A stretch of DNA of 64,000 nucleotides from Phymatolithon calcareum (GCA_977006965.1 OZ345380.1:2046001-2110000); one strand, 5' to 3'; numbered from the stretch's first letter, positions 32,304 to 44,045 are shown. The notes: a model not told the origin generated them from the sequence alone. Numbers and translations are program-made.

Positions 32304-33130
32304 TTGAGCAGATATGCATTCTGGAAGGGTACGTTCGGACTCATTGTCTCCAATTTCATATTGCAATCCAAGGGAAGAATAGACGTCCTTGCACGACGCT
32401 TTGCGCAGAAATTGATAAGAAGACGCGATGCGCTGATATCTGGTCCAACAACAGAGCTCGAGAAAAAGAAACTTTTAGAAGCGGAGAGAGATACTGTCCA
32501 CGCGAGAATGAATGGTGTCCTGTGCGAAGCTGCAAACTAAACAAAATCTACGGCAATCATCAAGAAACACCAAAGAAACAAGATAATGGAGGCCGCAGAG
32601 CATGTGGAAAATTCTAAAAAATGTCCAACACCTCACGCCATAGTTTCGTCACCCCCGCACCTTCTCTTCAACTCAAGAATCCGTAGAACACTTGCAATTA
32701 AGTGTTCATTTGGAATGTTCCATCCCATGAGCACCTACACCCTTATAGAGCTCAGCGGCCAATGTGGAAAATATGCCATTGACGATGTGATAAAAGGCCT
32801 CGCAAAAGACAGACACTGCAAACAGGACAGCGCCTGGACTAATCGAGCACTCGAAGAGCTCTTAGCCATGTTTCAGGATATTGCCAAGTAAGGAGCGCTC
32901 GCAACATGAAATCGCAGCGTGCCACTGGACAGTGGAGTAATCTTCCCCCTCGAAGTCTCGAAGGAGACCAGAGGTGGGTTACTGTACCCCACTGATTCGA
33001 GTTAAAAAAACAAAAAAGAAACTCTTCTTTTGACAGAATGTAGGCAAAACCTCTTGGCACTACGTAAGTTGCCCCAAGCGTCAGCAGATGCGTTAGTAAC
33101 TTTTGAATAAAAATCAGCCTTTCTTCTTCT
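32304..33130 (+). mobile_element. LINE family A copy, 3' 0.8 kb
   Basis: Reads LARRFAQKLIRRRDAL, a coil ELEKKKLLEAERDT, then a stop and HLLFNSRIRRTLAIKCSFGM. This is followed by STYTLIELSGQCGKYAIDD and RALEELLAMFQDIAK (stop near 32891). The 3' UTR with the GAGACCAGAGGTGG box, the hairpin (33068-33100) and a TTC tail follow. It is the best single view of the family A C terminus here. Confidence 0.65.
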
Positions 33131-35030
33131 AACTCCAATGTCATGTTCCCTGTTCCCTGTTCCCTGTGATAAAACGAATGGAGGCGGCATTGATGTGACC
33201 AGGTGAAGCAACAACAAACATGGAGTGATGTTGACAAAACACTGTAATGAGAGTTGAATTAGAGCTTCACTGTCGACAGGTGAATATCGTAGGCACGCGC
33301 GCACTACGACCGGCGAGGACTAAGTTAAGATGTTCACTATCCGTACGGGCTGTGCTGAACGCCATCACCTGCTCTATAATCTGGGATAGGATAGTGTTGG
33401 TTAAGAAAGGATTTTTATGATTTGGGATCAACAGATAAGAAACAGAGAGTGAACAGCTGATCAAGCGATCCGGATAATTCATGATGAGATGATTGCAACG
33501 GAATGGCTAGAACAGCTGAACGTCAGAATGCCGAGATTCAAGGCCTTCTTCTCATTGAAACCGACAAAAATGATGACAAAGATCTATAAAGCTGCGACGC
33601 CAGGGCAGGGTGAGCATCTGATTGATCAGATTGAGGAATAGGGAGAGGAAGAGGTGCGAAACTCATATCGCGCTGTCATTTTGCTTCATTCCCATTCATG
33701 AGACCGCCGAATGTATATTTGATCAGCTGTTGCGGTCCGTGTGCCCAATGAGCGAGCAACATTCAAAGATCTGCGCAAGTTTGACTAGCTAATTGTAGTT
33801 CTCTTAATGCCAAAGCAGCTCGCAATCTATCTTGGACTTCTGCTTATATATTGTGGGGGAATGCATAGAGCCAAAAGCGGTAAATGGCCTCGAGCCATGG
33901 CCGTTTCAGTGGAGGATATCGTCGTAAGAGCCTACAAGTTGGTGGCTCCGGTGATGCAATCTTCCGAAGAAGGCATTTACGTTGCTAAATGAAAAGGAAA
34001 CACGCGCGTTGATTGAGAACATTGTATACTTGGCAGGCGACTTCGTGCGGACTGAAACAAAAGAAATCTGGAAGGAGGCGATGCATGAAGCTGCACCACC
34101 GCACCACCGTTTTGTCCATGGGCAGTTTCCTACAGAAAGCAGAAAAGAGAAATAAGCATTTCTGGAAAATATTTCTCGTGCGGATGCGACTGCAAGAAAA
34201 GGAAGATTGATGAATCTGTCCGCTCGTCGTCTGCTTTGGCGATTCCGACACCACCAACTGCAACAGATGTTACTCGTTTGAAAGATTTTAACAATTCGAT
34301 TCAAGACGTGGTAACTTGCTGGCGAACGGGCAATATGCGCAGCGGGACTGATTTGGTTCCTCTTTATAAGCTTTCTGACGCAAACGTCAGGAAATCTATT
34401 TGGCCTGGATACACTAACGAATGGTGGATCAAATCCGGACACAAACAAGCTTACGCTCGGCTTAGAAGACTAAATCATCGAGAATTCTCATTGCTTGTGT
34501 GCCTTGAACAAAGTTGGCAATGACTCAGATTGGGATAGTGCGGTAAGAATATTTGTAGAGGAATGGAAGGATAGTCCACTTTCTTCAGTGACCTGAGAGA
34601 AGTTCTTCAGTATATATTATGCCCATTAAAAGAAGATACAATGCGCTACGCTGTGGTTTCGCTTACCAATTTAGCATTGACTGAACTCGCTGTGGGCTGT
34701 CAGGCCGAGTCGTTAAGCCCACGCAATGAGCTGGAACTCCCATCTACCGTGGAAGGCACAGAGAAGGAACAGAAAATAATACTCTCATCGCAGACTTCAG
34801 GGAAAACCACAACCGAAACAATCACATGGACAGGGGGCGTACAGACCAGTATCTACGCGTCACAGAAGCCCACAGGAGCTTAACCCAGGCGTTAGGTGCA
34901 GTGCGTACTCTAAGGGCGGCTGAATTAATGCCTTGTATATCTGTTTGCATTTCTGGATATTAAGTCCTTTCTTGAAAACTCCCGGTGCGTCTAACTCGTA
35001 TATGGCGCTCCGCTAAAACTTCAGATGGCA
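33131..35030. other. 1.9-kb stretch with unassigned coding-like sequence
   Basis: Opens with three GTTCCCT units (about 33145-33166). The plus strand 34236-34523 has a frame with CWRTGNMRSGTDLVPLYKL and WPGYTNEWWIKSGHKQAYARLRRL, which looks protein-like and may be a retroelement gag- or DNA-binding-type remnant. I cannot name the family. Stops break the frames on both sides. Confidence 0.3.
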
Positions 35031-35182
35031 TGCAGTGGCTGCTAGATGCAGAGACAAAGAGCGGAGTAATTTTCCCCCTCGAGGTCCCGAAGAGACCAGA
35101 TGTGGGTTTTGCAGTCCTCTGAATTGTGGTACATTAACAAGAAAAGAAACTATTCCATAGACAGAATGCAGGCAAAACCTCC
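35031..35182 (+). mobile_element. Family A 3' UTR, left of Ty3 insertion
   Basis: Carries the CCCCCTCGAGGTCCCGAA and GAGACCAG boxes and CAAAACCTCC, then is cut by the Ty3 LTR. The rest of the same copy resumes at 40306 (TCTTGGCAC, hairpin, TTTTAAATAAAAATCT). Confidence 0.75.
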
Positions 35183-35562
35183 TGTTTAACAAGGACATGC
35201 ATGCAGCGCGTAAGTAATGACAGCTTCGCTAGCTGTCAGCATGCAAGTTTTGTTGCTCCTGGAAGCATGCGAGAAATATCTAGAATATTGGAGCACATGC
35301 ACTATTTGACGAATGCATTACTGTAAGGTAATTTCTGGAGCTCTCCAGATAATTCGTATTTTAGGGTTTTATGATATTTGTAAGTTACGTGTAAGTAATT
35401 CAATGCCTGTATAAGGCATGCTCTAGTTCCGACTAGCGGACTAGAGCCAAGCACAAATCCAAACAAGTCAAGTGAGGTAAAGTCAACAAACCTGTTCTAA
35501 CCTCATCTTATCACTACCGATACTGTGCCTGTCAACGCTAAACTCGATCAACATCCGTTTCA
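35183..35562 (+). repeat. 5' LTR
   Basis: Starts TGTTTAACAAGG and ends CCGTTTCA (TG..CA). It includes a palindrome CATGC...GCATG and a TATAAGG-like element in GTATAAGGCATGC. Same length as the 3' LTR. Confidence 0.9.
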
Positions 35563-35563
35563 C

Positions 35564-35580
35564 TGGTAGCACCGGCTCTC
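35564..35580 (+). promoter_or_regulatory. Candidate primer-binding site
   Basis: TGGTAGCACCGGCTCTC lies one base after the 5' LTR. It starts TGG, as expected for pairing with a tRNA 3' CCA end. tRNA identity not assigned. Confidence 0.5.
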
Positions 35581-35639
35581 TTAGCGTCTGACGTCGGTAC
35601 GTGAGTTTACCAAAACGTGAAATTTGGCAATATTTTCGT

Positions 35640-35840
35640 GGTTTCTGTTCGTGATTTAATCAAGGTTCGAAATCGTCGTTCCTGTTGTTGGTTTCTGCTC
35701 GGGGTTCGAAACCAACATTTGTTATTGTGGTTCAAGTTTATTGTTCAAGGTTCCGAGATCGTTATTCAAGGTTCGAAAATCACTGTTTGAGATTCAAGTT
35801 TAAGGTTCGTGTTGAGCTGTTGGTGGTTCGCGGTTCTTGT
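35640..35840 (+). repeat. GGTTCGAA-rich leader repeats of the Ty3 element
   Basis: The untranslated leader repeats variants of AAGGTTCGAAATC and ATTGTTCAAG every 20-30 bp. Diverged tandem repeat of unknown role. Confidence 0.5.
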
Positions 35841-36093
35841 TTACCAGAGTCGCGTTTTGAAAACTAAGAACACGACTGTGCCTGAGGGCTGGAGTGCCAC
35901 ACACTAACTATTTCTCACCTGAGGGCAGGAGTGCCAGGTGAATCTGGAGGTATTCTCTGCGCCGGCTCGCCCAAAGTATCCTCAACAATCCCATTCGTCT
36001 GTTGGGTGTCACCTAGGACGACCGACAGGGTCACGGATTCGAGTAACGCTAGTACGGGTTTGATCAGGTAGAAAAAAGAACCTCTTTGGTGCA

Positions 36094-36841
36094 AATGTCG
36101 TTGCTCAAGGTTAATAAGCCCCCAACGTTCGATGGCTCAAGGGATGAATTCAAGGTTCACTCGTGGTTGTATCAGGTAAAGCAGTACATCACGCTGGTTC
36201 AAGTTGGAAATAATGCCGTTCAACTCGATGACCCGACGAAAATATCCTTCGCATCCACCTTCTTCACTGGAAACGCTGCAAACTGGTGGTTCTTGATTGT
36301 TAGTACAAACCAGATTCCGACTACATGGGAAAAGTTCGAGAGCGCTTTGAAAAGAGAATTTATTCCTTTTGACAGTGTTCAAAGGTCAAGGGATAAATTG
36401 CGCAAGCTGTATCAGCGCACATCGGTTTCTGAGTACCTCTTCGAATTCAGAAACATTGTTCTCACAATCCCAGGCGTTAGTGAAGGAGAAATGGTCGACA
36501 GTCAGGGACTCAAGCCCCAGGTTCGACTGGAAGTGCTGAAATCGGGAGTTATGACCATGGATGAAGTAACAAGGATAGCGTTGAACGTTGACAGTGCTTC
36601 GTTCAACGCGGGAATGATTTCGTCTCAAGCAAGGTCGAATTCCTTCGCTGGTCCCCGTTATAACGGACCGGCGCCCATAGAAATTGGTAACGTGGAGCGT
36701 CGCGATCATCAACTCGGAAGCGATGCAAGGCGAACAGACGACCGGAAGTCTAATGCTTGTTATACGTGCCATAAAGAGGGATCTAGCCCATGGAGACATA
36801 AGCAGAGGCGAGGAAATAGTGACCACAGGTTCGGAAACTGA
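36094..36841 (+). pseudogene. Ty3 gag (Retrotrans_gag), frame broken at zinc knuckle
   Basis: Capsid-like gag protein with a clear core: WLYQVKQYI, FASTFFTGNAANWW, TTWEKFESALKREFIP and LRKLYQRTSVSEYLFEFRNIV. A nucleocapsid CCHC knuckle begins at CYTCHKEG near residue 230, but the frame shifts before its last Cys. Gag would form the particle in which reverse transcription takes place. Confidence 0.8.
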
Positions 36842-36865
36842 GGGAAGACGGCCCGAATCGAAAAT

Positions 36866-37222
36866 GTGGATATCGAAAGGAGATCGAGTGGCGCTGGAAA
36901 GCAGATTGAGCGCACTTACCTGAATCATAGTTCGAGTGACCTAGATTCTCTTGTGGCAGAAGTCAAGCAGCTTCGCAAAGAAATTCAGGACATAAGGCTG
37001 GATACGAAAAAAGGCCTTTGTTCTGCGTTGATGACTACTGCTGTTCGTAATCATGACGATTGCACTCTCACTGATGACGACATTCCAGTGAAGGACTTGA
37101 TAATACTCGACGGTATACTCAACGGAAAGAAAGTGCAAGTACTCAAGGACGACTGTTGCAATACGAACATTGTATCAAGAGAATTTTTCAAGGCAAACCG
37201 AAACATTTTTCGTGCCCTGTGA
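36866..37222 (+). pseudogene. Ty3 protease region, altered active site
   Basis: After a coil (DLDSLVAEVKQLRKEIQD) comes ILDGILNGKKVQVLKDDCCNTNIVS. This aligns with the retropepsin strand before the DSG/DTG active site, but reads DDC, so the catalytic triad is lost. A frame change follows. Confidence 0.6.
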
Positions 37223-37576
37223 ACAAAGGTAGAAGTAAAACACTCGAAGGAGAAGACATCGGAGAAAGCATCAGAGGTAATACAAGGAGCAACGCTTCAT
37301 TTAGGCCCACATTCAGACTCTTCGAATTGGGTCGTTGCGAGTTGCAGATACGACGTTATCTTTGGAATGCCGTGGCATGTGGCCCACAGTCCGAAAATCG
37401 ATTATAAAAATCAGGCTGTGCAAGTTGGTGCTTTCCAAATTCCAGCGACGAAGACTCCACATACCGAAGAAGGCCAGATACAAGTGACAAGCCTTAGTAT
37501 CCGAAAATTCCGATCGATGCTAAGGAAGTAAAATGGAAAAGAGGCCTTTCAAGTATTCAAGGCTGTTTCGACCAAC

Positions 37577-39817
37577 GTGATGAAGACGTCAGAGAATGGA
37601 GTGAAGACAAAGGAGCAGCTATTGCATTGCTCAAATCCAAATCTGAGGAAAATCCTGTGCAAGTTCGAGGTCGTGTTTCAAGAAGAACTTCCCGATGGAC
37701 TACCCCCGGAAAGGTTCGCTGATCATTCAATTGAGGTTGATAAGGAAACGAAGCCGCCACATCGTCCATTCTATCAGTTATCTCCTTTAGAGTTGGATGC
37801 GGCAAAGAGATAAGTAGAGGAGTTGCTGCGGAAGGGAAAGATTCGCCCGAGCAAATCTCCGTATGGCGCTTCTTTGTTTTTCGTGAAGGGCAATGATAAA
37901 CCGTTGCGTGGCGTTGTTGATTATCGTGCTTTGAATCGAATTACAAAGCGAAACAAAGCTCCGCTTCCTCGGTCGGACGAGATGTTCGATATGCTTGGTG
38001 ACGCTCGTGTGTTTTCGAAGTTGGATCTGAAAACTGGATTTCCTCAGCTTCGCGTTTGTCCAGAAGACATCGAAAAGACTGCGTTCAAGCTGAGTCCAGC
38101 CGAGCAAAACTACATTGCAAATGATCGTGAGCTACTGGGTCTCATATACTTCTTGCAGCGATTTCGATGCTATCTGGAAAGGACAGGTTTCGAGATTTTC
38201 ACGGAGAACCAAGTGCTCAAGCACTTCTTGTCCAAGCAGAAGCTAAGTCGGAAAGAGGAAAGGTGGCTGGACACTCTTAGGAACTTTGGAATCTTTCCAA
38301 TAACATTGAAGTCAGGAAAGGTTCATGTATTAGGTGATGCCCTTTCCAGAGCTCCGCACATCTCTTTCAACTCCTTGGAAATTCCGTTTCTCGAGCTTGA
38401 TGCAGTTCTGAACGGTTACGAAGATGATCAGTTTTTCGGTACTATTGTGAAAAGTCTAGATGGGAAAGAAATCAAAGATCCTGTGAAGAAGAGTCAGGTG
38501 GAAAAGTTATTGCCAACGTTTCATCGCGATGGTAGACGACTACTGTATCAGGGAAAGCTATGTGTGCCTCGAAAGGCGATATCTACCATCCTCCAGTTGG
38601 CCCATGACTCTAAGATAGGAGGTCACTTTGGTTTCGCGAAAACAATATCAAGACTGGAAAAGTACCACTGGAAACACAAAGGAAGAGACGTGAAGCGGTA
38701 TGTTCAAGGTTGTGTCACTTGTCAACAGAAGAAAGATCACGGTAGCCAGAAGCTTACTGATCCGACTTCTCTGGAGGTACCCGAGAGAAGATGGGGATCG
38801 CTTGCGACTGACTTTATAGTGAGCCTTCCCAAGACGAAGAATGGCTTCGACTGCATTACTACATGGGTGGTTCGTTTATCAAAAAGAGTTCACTTCATTC
38901 CATCCAGAGAGACGGATAGCGCAGTCGATGCTGCAAACGCCTTCTTCCATAATGTCTTCAAGCACTACGGTTTGCCTGACAGCATCATCTCGGATCGGGA
39001 TCCCAAGTTTACTTCGAAGTTTTGGCGTCCGCTGATGGAGCTCTGTGGTATCAAGCTCAAGATGTCATCAAGCCGCTATCCGCAAACTGATGGTTCATCG
39101 GAAATTATGAACAGAATGATTGAGAAATACATAGGTTGCTTCTGTTCCTACCATCAAAATGATTGGGATGATCTGCTGGTCTCAGCAGAATTCGCCTACA
39201 ACTCAGCCATAAGCGAAGACTTGGGAATGTCTCCATTTGAAATGGACTTAAGATGGAATCCAATGTCTGTTTTGAATAGGTTGACTAAGAGAAATTGTGA
39301 GGTTGACAGTGTCTCTGAATTTAAGTGTCTGCTTCAAGTATCTCTTCACGATGCGAAATGTGCCTACAAGATTGCGAAGGCTCGTCAAAGTGCTCGGACA
39401 TCCCTGACTCACAAGCCTCATTCCAACAAGGTCGGTGACAAGCTTTGGATTAATAAGAGCCTCTTCAAGGACGCTTATTCTAAGTTTCAACAATCGGATA
39501 AATTGTCCTCTAAACGCTTTGGTCCGTTTACTGTGAAGAAACTTATCGAGAAAAATGCTGTCAAACCGAAGTTGCCAAGTCATTTAAGGATTCATGATGT
39601 GGTGAATTTTCTTCATACAACTCCGTACTTTGACCAGCCTACTGATATATCCGCACCCATCCAAGATGTACCTGATCCTATTCCCGCCGTTGAAGGAGAA
39701 GACTTTATTGTGGATTCGATCCTGAAACATAGGAAGAGCGGGAAAGGATATCTGACAAATGATGCAGAATGGCAGCCAAGTCGAGACTTCATCGACAAGG
39801 ATGGAACTGTGACATAA
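37577..39817 (+). pseudogene. Ty3 pol: RT remnant, RNase H part, integrase, chromodomain remnant
   Basis: The RT N terminus (EELPDGLPP, then HRPFYQLSPLE) meets a TAA at 37811-37813, then continues VEELLRKGKIRPSKSPYGA, DYRALN and FSKLDLKTGF. At about 38090 FKLSPAEQNY joins motif 4 directly to late RNase H (ANDRELLGLIYFL), removing the YxDD motif in frame. Integrase is well kept: zinc HHCC (HDSKIGGH ... CVTCQ), catalytic Asp in LATDFIVSLP, Asp in ISDRDPKF and Glu in SSEIMNR. The C terminus EDFIVDSILKHRKSGKG then AEWQPSRDF resembles a shortened chromodomain, suggesting a chromovirus. The long open frame spans 37823-39817. Confidence 0.85.
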
Positions 39818-39908
39818 GTGTCCCTGGATTATATCAAGAACAAAAAGTTTATGCCGCATCTCTACGACGGGGATGAATAACGGCGACTTCATTGACGAGG
39901 ACGTCAAT

Positions 39909-39924
39909 AGGAGGAGGTGGGGAA
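39909..39924 (+). promoter_or_regulatory. Polypurine tract
   Basis: GGAGGAGGTGGGGAA-type purine run just before the 3' LTR, the usual plus-strand primer site. Confidence 0.75.
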
Positions 39925-39925
39925 T

Positions 39926-40305
39926 AGTATAACAAGGACATGCATGTAGCGCGTAAGTAGTGACAGCTTTGCTAGCTGTCAGCATGCACGTTTAGTTGCT
40001 CCTGGAAGCATGCGAGAAATATCTAGAATATTGGAGCACATGCACTATTTGATGAATGCATTACTGTAAGGTAATTTCTGGAGCTCTCCAGATAATTCGT
40101 ATTTTAGGGTTTTATGATATTTGTAAGTTACGTGTAAGTAATTCAATGCCTGTATAAGGCATGCTCTAGTTCCGACTAGCGGACTAGAGCCAAACACAAA
40201 TCCAAACAAGTCAAGTGAGGTAAAGTCAACAAACCTGTTCTAACCTCATCTTATCACTACCGATACTGTGCCTGTCAACGCTAAGCTCGATCAACATCCG
40301 TTCCA
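39926..40305 (+). repeat. 3' LTR
   Basis: 380 bp, about 97% identical to the 5' LTR. Its first base differs (AG instead of TG) and it ends CCGTTCCA. Confidence 0.9.
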
Positions 40306-40370
40306 TCTTGGCACTAGAAAAGTTGCCATAAGCGTCAGCAGGTGCGTTGGTAACTTTTAAATAAAAATCT
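40306..40370 (+). mobile_element. Family A 3' end, right of Ty3 insertion
   Basis: Resumes the LINE interrupted at 35182. The hairpin has a GGTGC right arm (G-U pairs); AATAAAAATCT follows but there is no TTC tail. Confidence 0.7.
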
Positions 40371-40520
40371 TGGGAAAGGAATGCGGAGCACCCGGCGGAC
40401 ATGGAAATATGGGCGGATGGCAGCGTTGGTGCAATACCGGTGTAGCGCCCACTGCATTTTTCTTTTCCGTTGCAATGCTATTCCCAGACACGACAGCAAG
40501 GCTGAGTCTGTAAGGAATGC
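40371..40520. other. Spacer before family C copy 1
   Basis: Nothing recognised. Confidence 0.3.
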
Positions 40521-40532
40521 AGTAAGCGCTTG

Positions 40533-41979
40533 CTTTTTTGAATTTTGAATTTATTAAACGCCCTCAGAAAAACTCATAAGCTGTAAGGGAGATGCGTTTC
40601 AGATGGTACTACATTGGTAGCTCCGTTACTCTGTTATAACCCGCAAAAGCTCGTTGCTATCGTCGTGGCCCTAGCTGCAAAAACCCTCCTCCAGAGAAGG
40701 TGGAGGGAAAAGCTTAGAGTCCACTTGTCCTGTTCGTAAGAATCTCAGCGTCGCCGTTCTATTTTGTCTTGGTCTATTCCATGTCGTCATAAAAGACGAT
40801 TGTGAGGAATAGTACTTTGTCAAGTGCCTTTTCAGTCTCACTAGTCTCCTCTTCTGTTAGTCGATATCTTTGAAGGTACACTTCGAGCTCGTTCATGAGA
40901 ATTGGTACGATTTCACCGAATTTGTTTTCCAGAAGTGTGGTACTCAATGGGGGAAAACGTCCGAATGCTCATTTAATCGCAAATTGGCGGTGACGTGCTT
41001 TCGGAAGTCTGATGATAGCGGGAGTAGACCCGGGAATATCATAAGGAATTTTCCTCTTTCTGCTCGCCCCCAAGCCGTCTCCTTCGTCTTTAAAGAGCAG
41101 GTCCCTCAACGATTTTGTTGAAACTCGCTGCTTAAGATAGGTTAGTGCCGTCTCGAATAGGTCGTGATGTAACATTGATGATATGTCACGACACACCCAT
41201 TGCAATTCCCCAACGTCTCCGTCCTCTCTTGGGACTGCGAGCAAGCCCATTTTCCTTGTTCTGGCTCGTTCAAGCATTCGTAACGCTAGAACTAGTCTTC
41301 TGTCTTCCGCATTATGTATGCGACAGAGAAGACGAAGTCTCGCGTGTCGATTTTTTGCGATTGAACCAAATAATTGTGCGATAAAAGTCTTCTCCACGTC
41401 TGCAATAGCTGTTTCAACTCTTGTAGTCCATGGCGTCAGGTGCATGGCATATTCCAATCTTGGCTGTATCAAGGCCTTGTACATCTTGATTTCTTTTAAG
41501 GGGCTGAGTCCCCGGGCTTTTACACCAAGTGATCTCAGCTGATACACTGCTATCTTGGCCTGTCGGATGCGTTCAAGCATTTTCTTGTCGATAACTCTCT
41601 CACTGCTGAGTAATATGCCAAGGTATGGGACTTCTTTGACTTTTGTCAACGTTTTCCCAGAAAGCTTGAATGTGAGTGATCTTGTGCCTTCGGAGAGAAG
41701 AACTTCGCTCTTCCCGGCTTCCGTGTTCCACCTCATTTGTCTATCTCTTGCCCATTGCGAAGAAATATTTAACAGTCTCTGTTGTCCGACTGGTGATTTT
41801 GCCGTTAGGAGCACGTTGTCCGCGAAAAGAACTGCGGGCACGTCGGCAACATCCCTTGGAACTTGGCTTATTCGTTCTACGAATTCGTCCATGAATAGAT
41901 TATACAAACCTGGGGTCAGCGGGGATCTCTGATGTACTCCCCTGTCGATAAGAAACCACTTTTGCTCGGGGTCACCAAT
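40533..41979 (-). mobile_element. LINE family C copy 1, 5'-truncated
   Basis: Flanked by a perfect 12-bp duplication AGTAAGCGCTTG (40521-40532 and 41980-41991). The minus-strand frame 41907-40969 holds RT motifs SPLTPGLYNLFMDEF, LFADNVLL (second catalytic Asp changed to Asn), RWNTEAGKSEVLL and VPYLGILL. A connector YQLRSLGVKARGLSPLK and GLLAVPREDGDVGELQWV follow. The frame stops at TGA after RHRQFAIK, then continues in frame with AFGRFPP and IVFYDDM. The 3' end is AATAAATTC ... AAAAAAG. Confidence 0.85.
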
Positions 41980-42039
41980 AGTAAGCGCTTGTATTTTTCG
42001 CGACTGTACGCCACGAACCTTTGATCGCGATCCACATGG

Positions 42040-43888
42040 AACGCCGAATCAGAGGCTCGCGTTTTTCGTTGCCTTGTCTAGGTGATCCGCTGGGCCACAC
42101 GAGGAACGTGTCCCACGCGCATATAGAATTTTTATTTTTCTCTTTGCTAGTAGTACATGAGATAGTTTCTCCCTTCCCTTTAGTAAAGGAAGGTGGAGGT
42201 TTCTGGATTTCGGCTCGATTGCTTGGATCCTACACGCATCACGCTTGTGAGTCCCTTCGACCACGCGAAGTCGGAGATTTCCCACCCTTCCTGATCGATT
42301 CCTCGCCGTGCAAGCCGGTACGGTGGGAACTCAGGGACAGATCCATCCCTTTCTTTTCGCGCTTTCGCCTCAAGCTCGACGGCCCTTCCAAGGTCGCCGC
42401 CTTCTCAGACGACGTCGATTCTGCCCGTCTTTTCTCGCGCTGAAAGCGCTTCGCCGCACAATCCAGAGTGGAGTTGCAACCCTCAATGCGCCAAACACCT
42501 GCGTTGTTCCGTTTCGGTGCACTGTCCGACGTTGACGGCCCATCCAGGTCGCCATCATCCAACGTTGCCGACATCGTCAGCGCTTCACACCCTCCCTTTT
42601 TTTCGCTTTTCTCGACCGTTCATCTCACGCGTCTTCAAGACGCTGTTTTCTGTAACTCCTCTTTTCCCTCTCTCCGTGTTTTGTTTCTCTTTCTCTCTCT
42701 CTTTTCTTTCCTCATTTCAGTCTCCTTGTTTTGTCTCTCACGCATTTTTCTCTCCTCTGGTCTTCTCTGACCACTGTGGCGTCGGTTCTAGTGCGTCTGG
42801 CGCTACAACCGGAAACAGCTCTGCAGAACCTGGCCGAAAACGAAAGAGTTTCTGTCCGATGGGACGAAGGATGGCACACCGCCAACATCAGGACGTTTGA
42901 CGCCGCTCAGCACAGAGGTCTCCCAGCAGTCCGGAAGTTTGAATCTCGACATCGGAAACAACACGACATTCTGCTGATATACGACGATGGGGACGAACAC
43001 GCGTATCAGACGTCCCCCACTGACTCCCAGATGCCAGTCAACTTCTGCGACGAGGACGGCGACACTCTCGATATGTACAGAAGCATCCTCAGTCAGGTAG
43101 ACGGCGCAAGTATCTTGATCTTACGCGGGGACAACGTACTGATGGAAATTGGCATGAGCACGGGAGCGATCGGTTCGTCCTTCGACGCCGAGGTAATCGC
43201 GGCGAACGAGCTTTCGAAGCCGTACAAAAACTGGAATTCGATGGAGGACAACACATTCGGTGGTTCACCTGGATGCATTGGCCGCACAGCCTCGGATGTA
43301 TGGCGAAATGACAAGAAAGCTGTGGGAAGCCATGGAGGCATTGATGGAGGGCAACGTCACCATCGAGGCGATTTGGGTTCCAAGCCACTGTGGGATACCT
43401 GGGAACGAGAAAGCCTTACGGAATCAAACATCGTGACGCATCAAGGCGTACCCTTGACTATGGAAGCCGCGCGGTCCATAATTAAAACGAACAATTCGAT
43501 GAAACCAAGAATTGTACAGTTTCTACCCCCAGAACTCCGGATTAGTCACAGACGTGCTGAAGTCATCCTATATCAACTTTCCGCAGAATGCTGCTCGCTG
43601 GTAGCAGCTTTTCATCGGAAGGACGACGGCTCGGCGGAATACGACCCCATGTGCAAGGCCTGTCCAGGAGGAACCAAAGAAACTGTTGATCATTCAATTC
43701 TTCGCTGTAGTGGGCGTGCTTTATCAAGATGGCAGACTATTGGTAGAGTAGGTCCTAAAACGGTAGAGGAATTATGTAGGGAGAAATCTCTTGAAGGACC
43801 CAAATTCGTAAACAATGAGGGGTTGCTTGACAACCTCTGATGTTAACCCTAGTTAACGTCTTCTGCAGTAAAGAAAGAAAGAAGATAT
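42040..43888 (+). mobile_element. LINE family E copy: 5' UTR, ORF1-like frame, RNase H, 3' tail
   Basis: Bases 42100-42460 are the promoter-like unit also seen at 18500-19060, followed by a CT-rich leader (42640-42760). An open frame from about 42780 has RVSVRWDEGWHTANIR ... IYDDGDEHAY, which resembles a Tudor/Agenet fold. From 43120 it reads as RNase H (GDNVLMEIGMSTGAIGSSF, AEVIAANEL). A frameshift at about 43350 places the RNase H ending IEAIWVPSHCGIPGNEKA in another frame. A Cys/His module MCKACPGGTKETVDHSILRC and a REKSLEGPKFVNNE tail follow, with 3' end TTCTGCAGTAAAG(AAAG)n at 43870-43888. The reverse transcriptase is missing between ORF1-like and RNase H parts. Confidence 0.65.
42731..43840 (+). 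pseudogene. Family E coding remnant (Tudor-like, RNase H, CCHC)
   Basis: 369-codon open frame fusing an N-terminal Tudor-like segment (about residues 38-95) directly to RNase H (from about 130) and a zinc-finger-like C terminus (CKAC...H...C, about 310-330). In related LINEs RNase H follows a full reverse transcriptase, so this open frame is probably the product of a deletion. One frameshift inside RNase H disables it. Confidence 0.55.
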
Positions 43889-44045
43889 AAAAATCTACCT
43901 TTAATCTTCTAGATGCAGCGACAAGCTGGGCAAGAAAGAATGGCATGACGTGGAATACCGAAGAAGGAAAAAGCGAGGTTCTAATATACCCGGGCCTCTT
44001 CCAACGCAAATTCAGACTTGCGGGGTCCGAGCTCCACGAGAGCCT

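Larger units (their letters stand above)
35183..40305 (+). mobile_element. Ty3/gypsy (chromovirus-like) LTR retrotransposon, defective
   Basis: 5,123 bp with two 380-bp LTRs, a candidate primer-binding site, gag, pol and a polypurine tract, all on the plus strand. Coding is broken in the gag zinc knuckle, between gag and protease, by a TAA in the reverse transcriptase, and by an in-frame deletion of the catalytic core. It interrupts a family A LINE copy. I count 11 differences between the LTRs, about 97% identity, so the insertion is fairly recent compared with its surroundings. The target duplication is not clear. Confidence 0.9.

Noticed and set aside
33906-34448. 180-codon minus-strand frame
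   Set aside because: Composition unlike a protein family, and the plus strand in the same place looks more protein-like, though unassigned.
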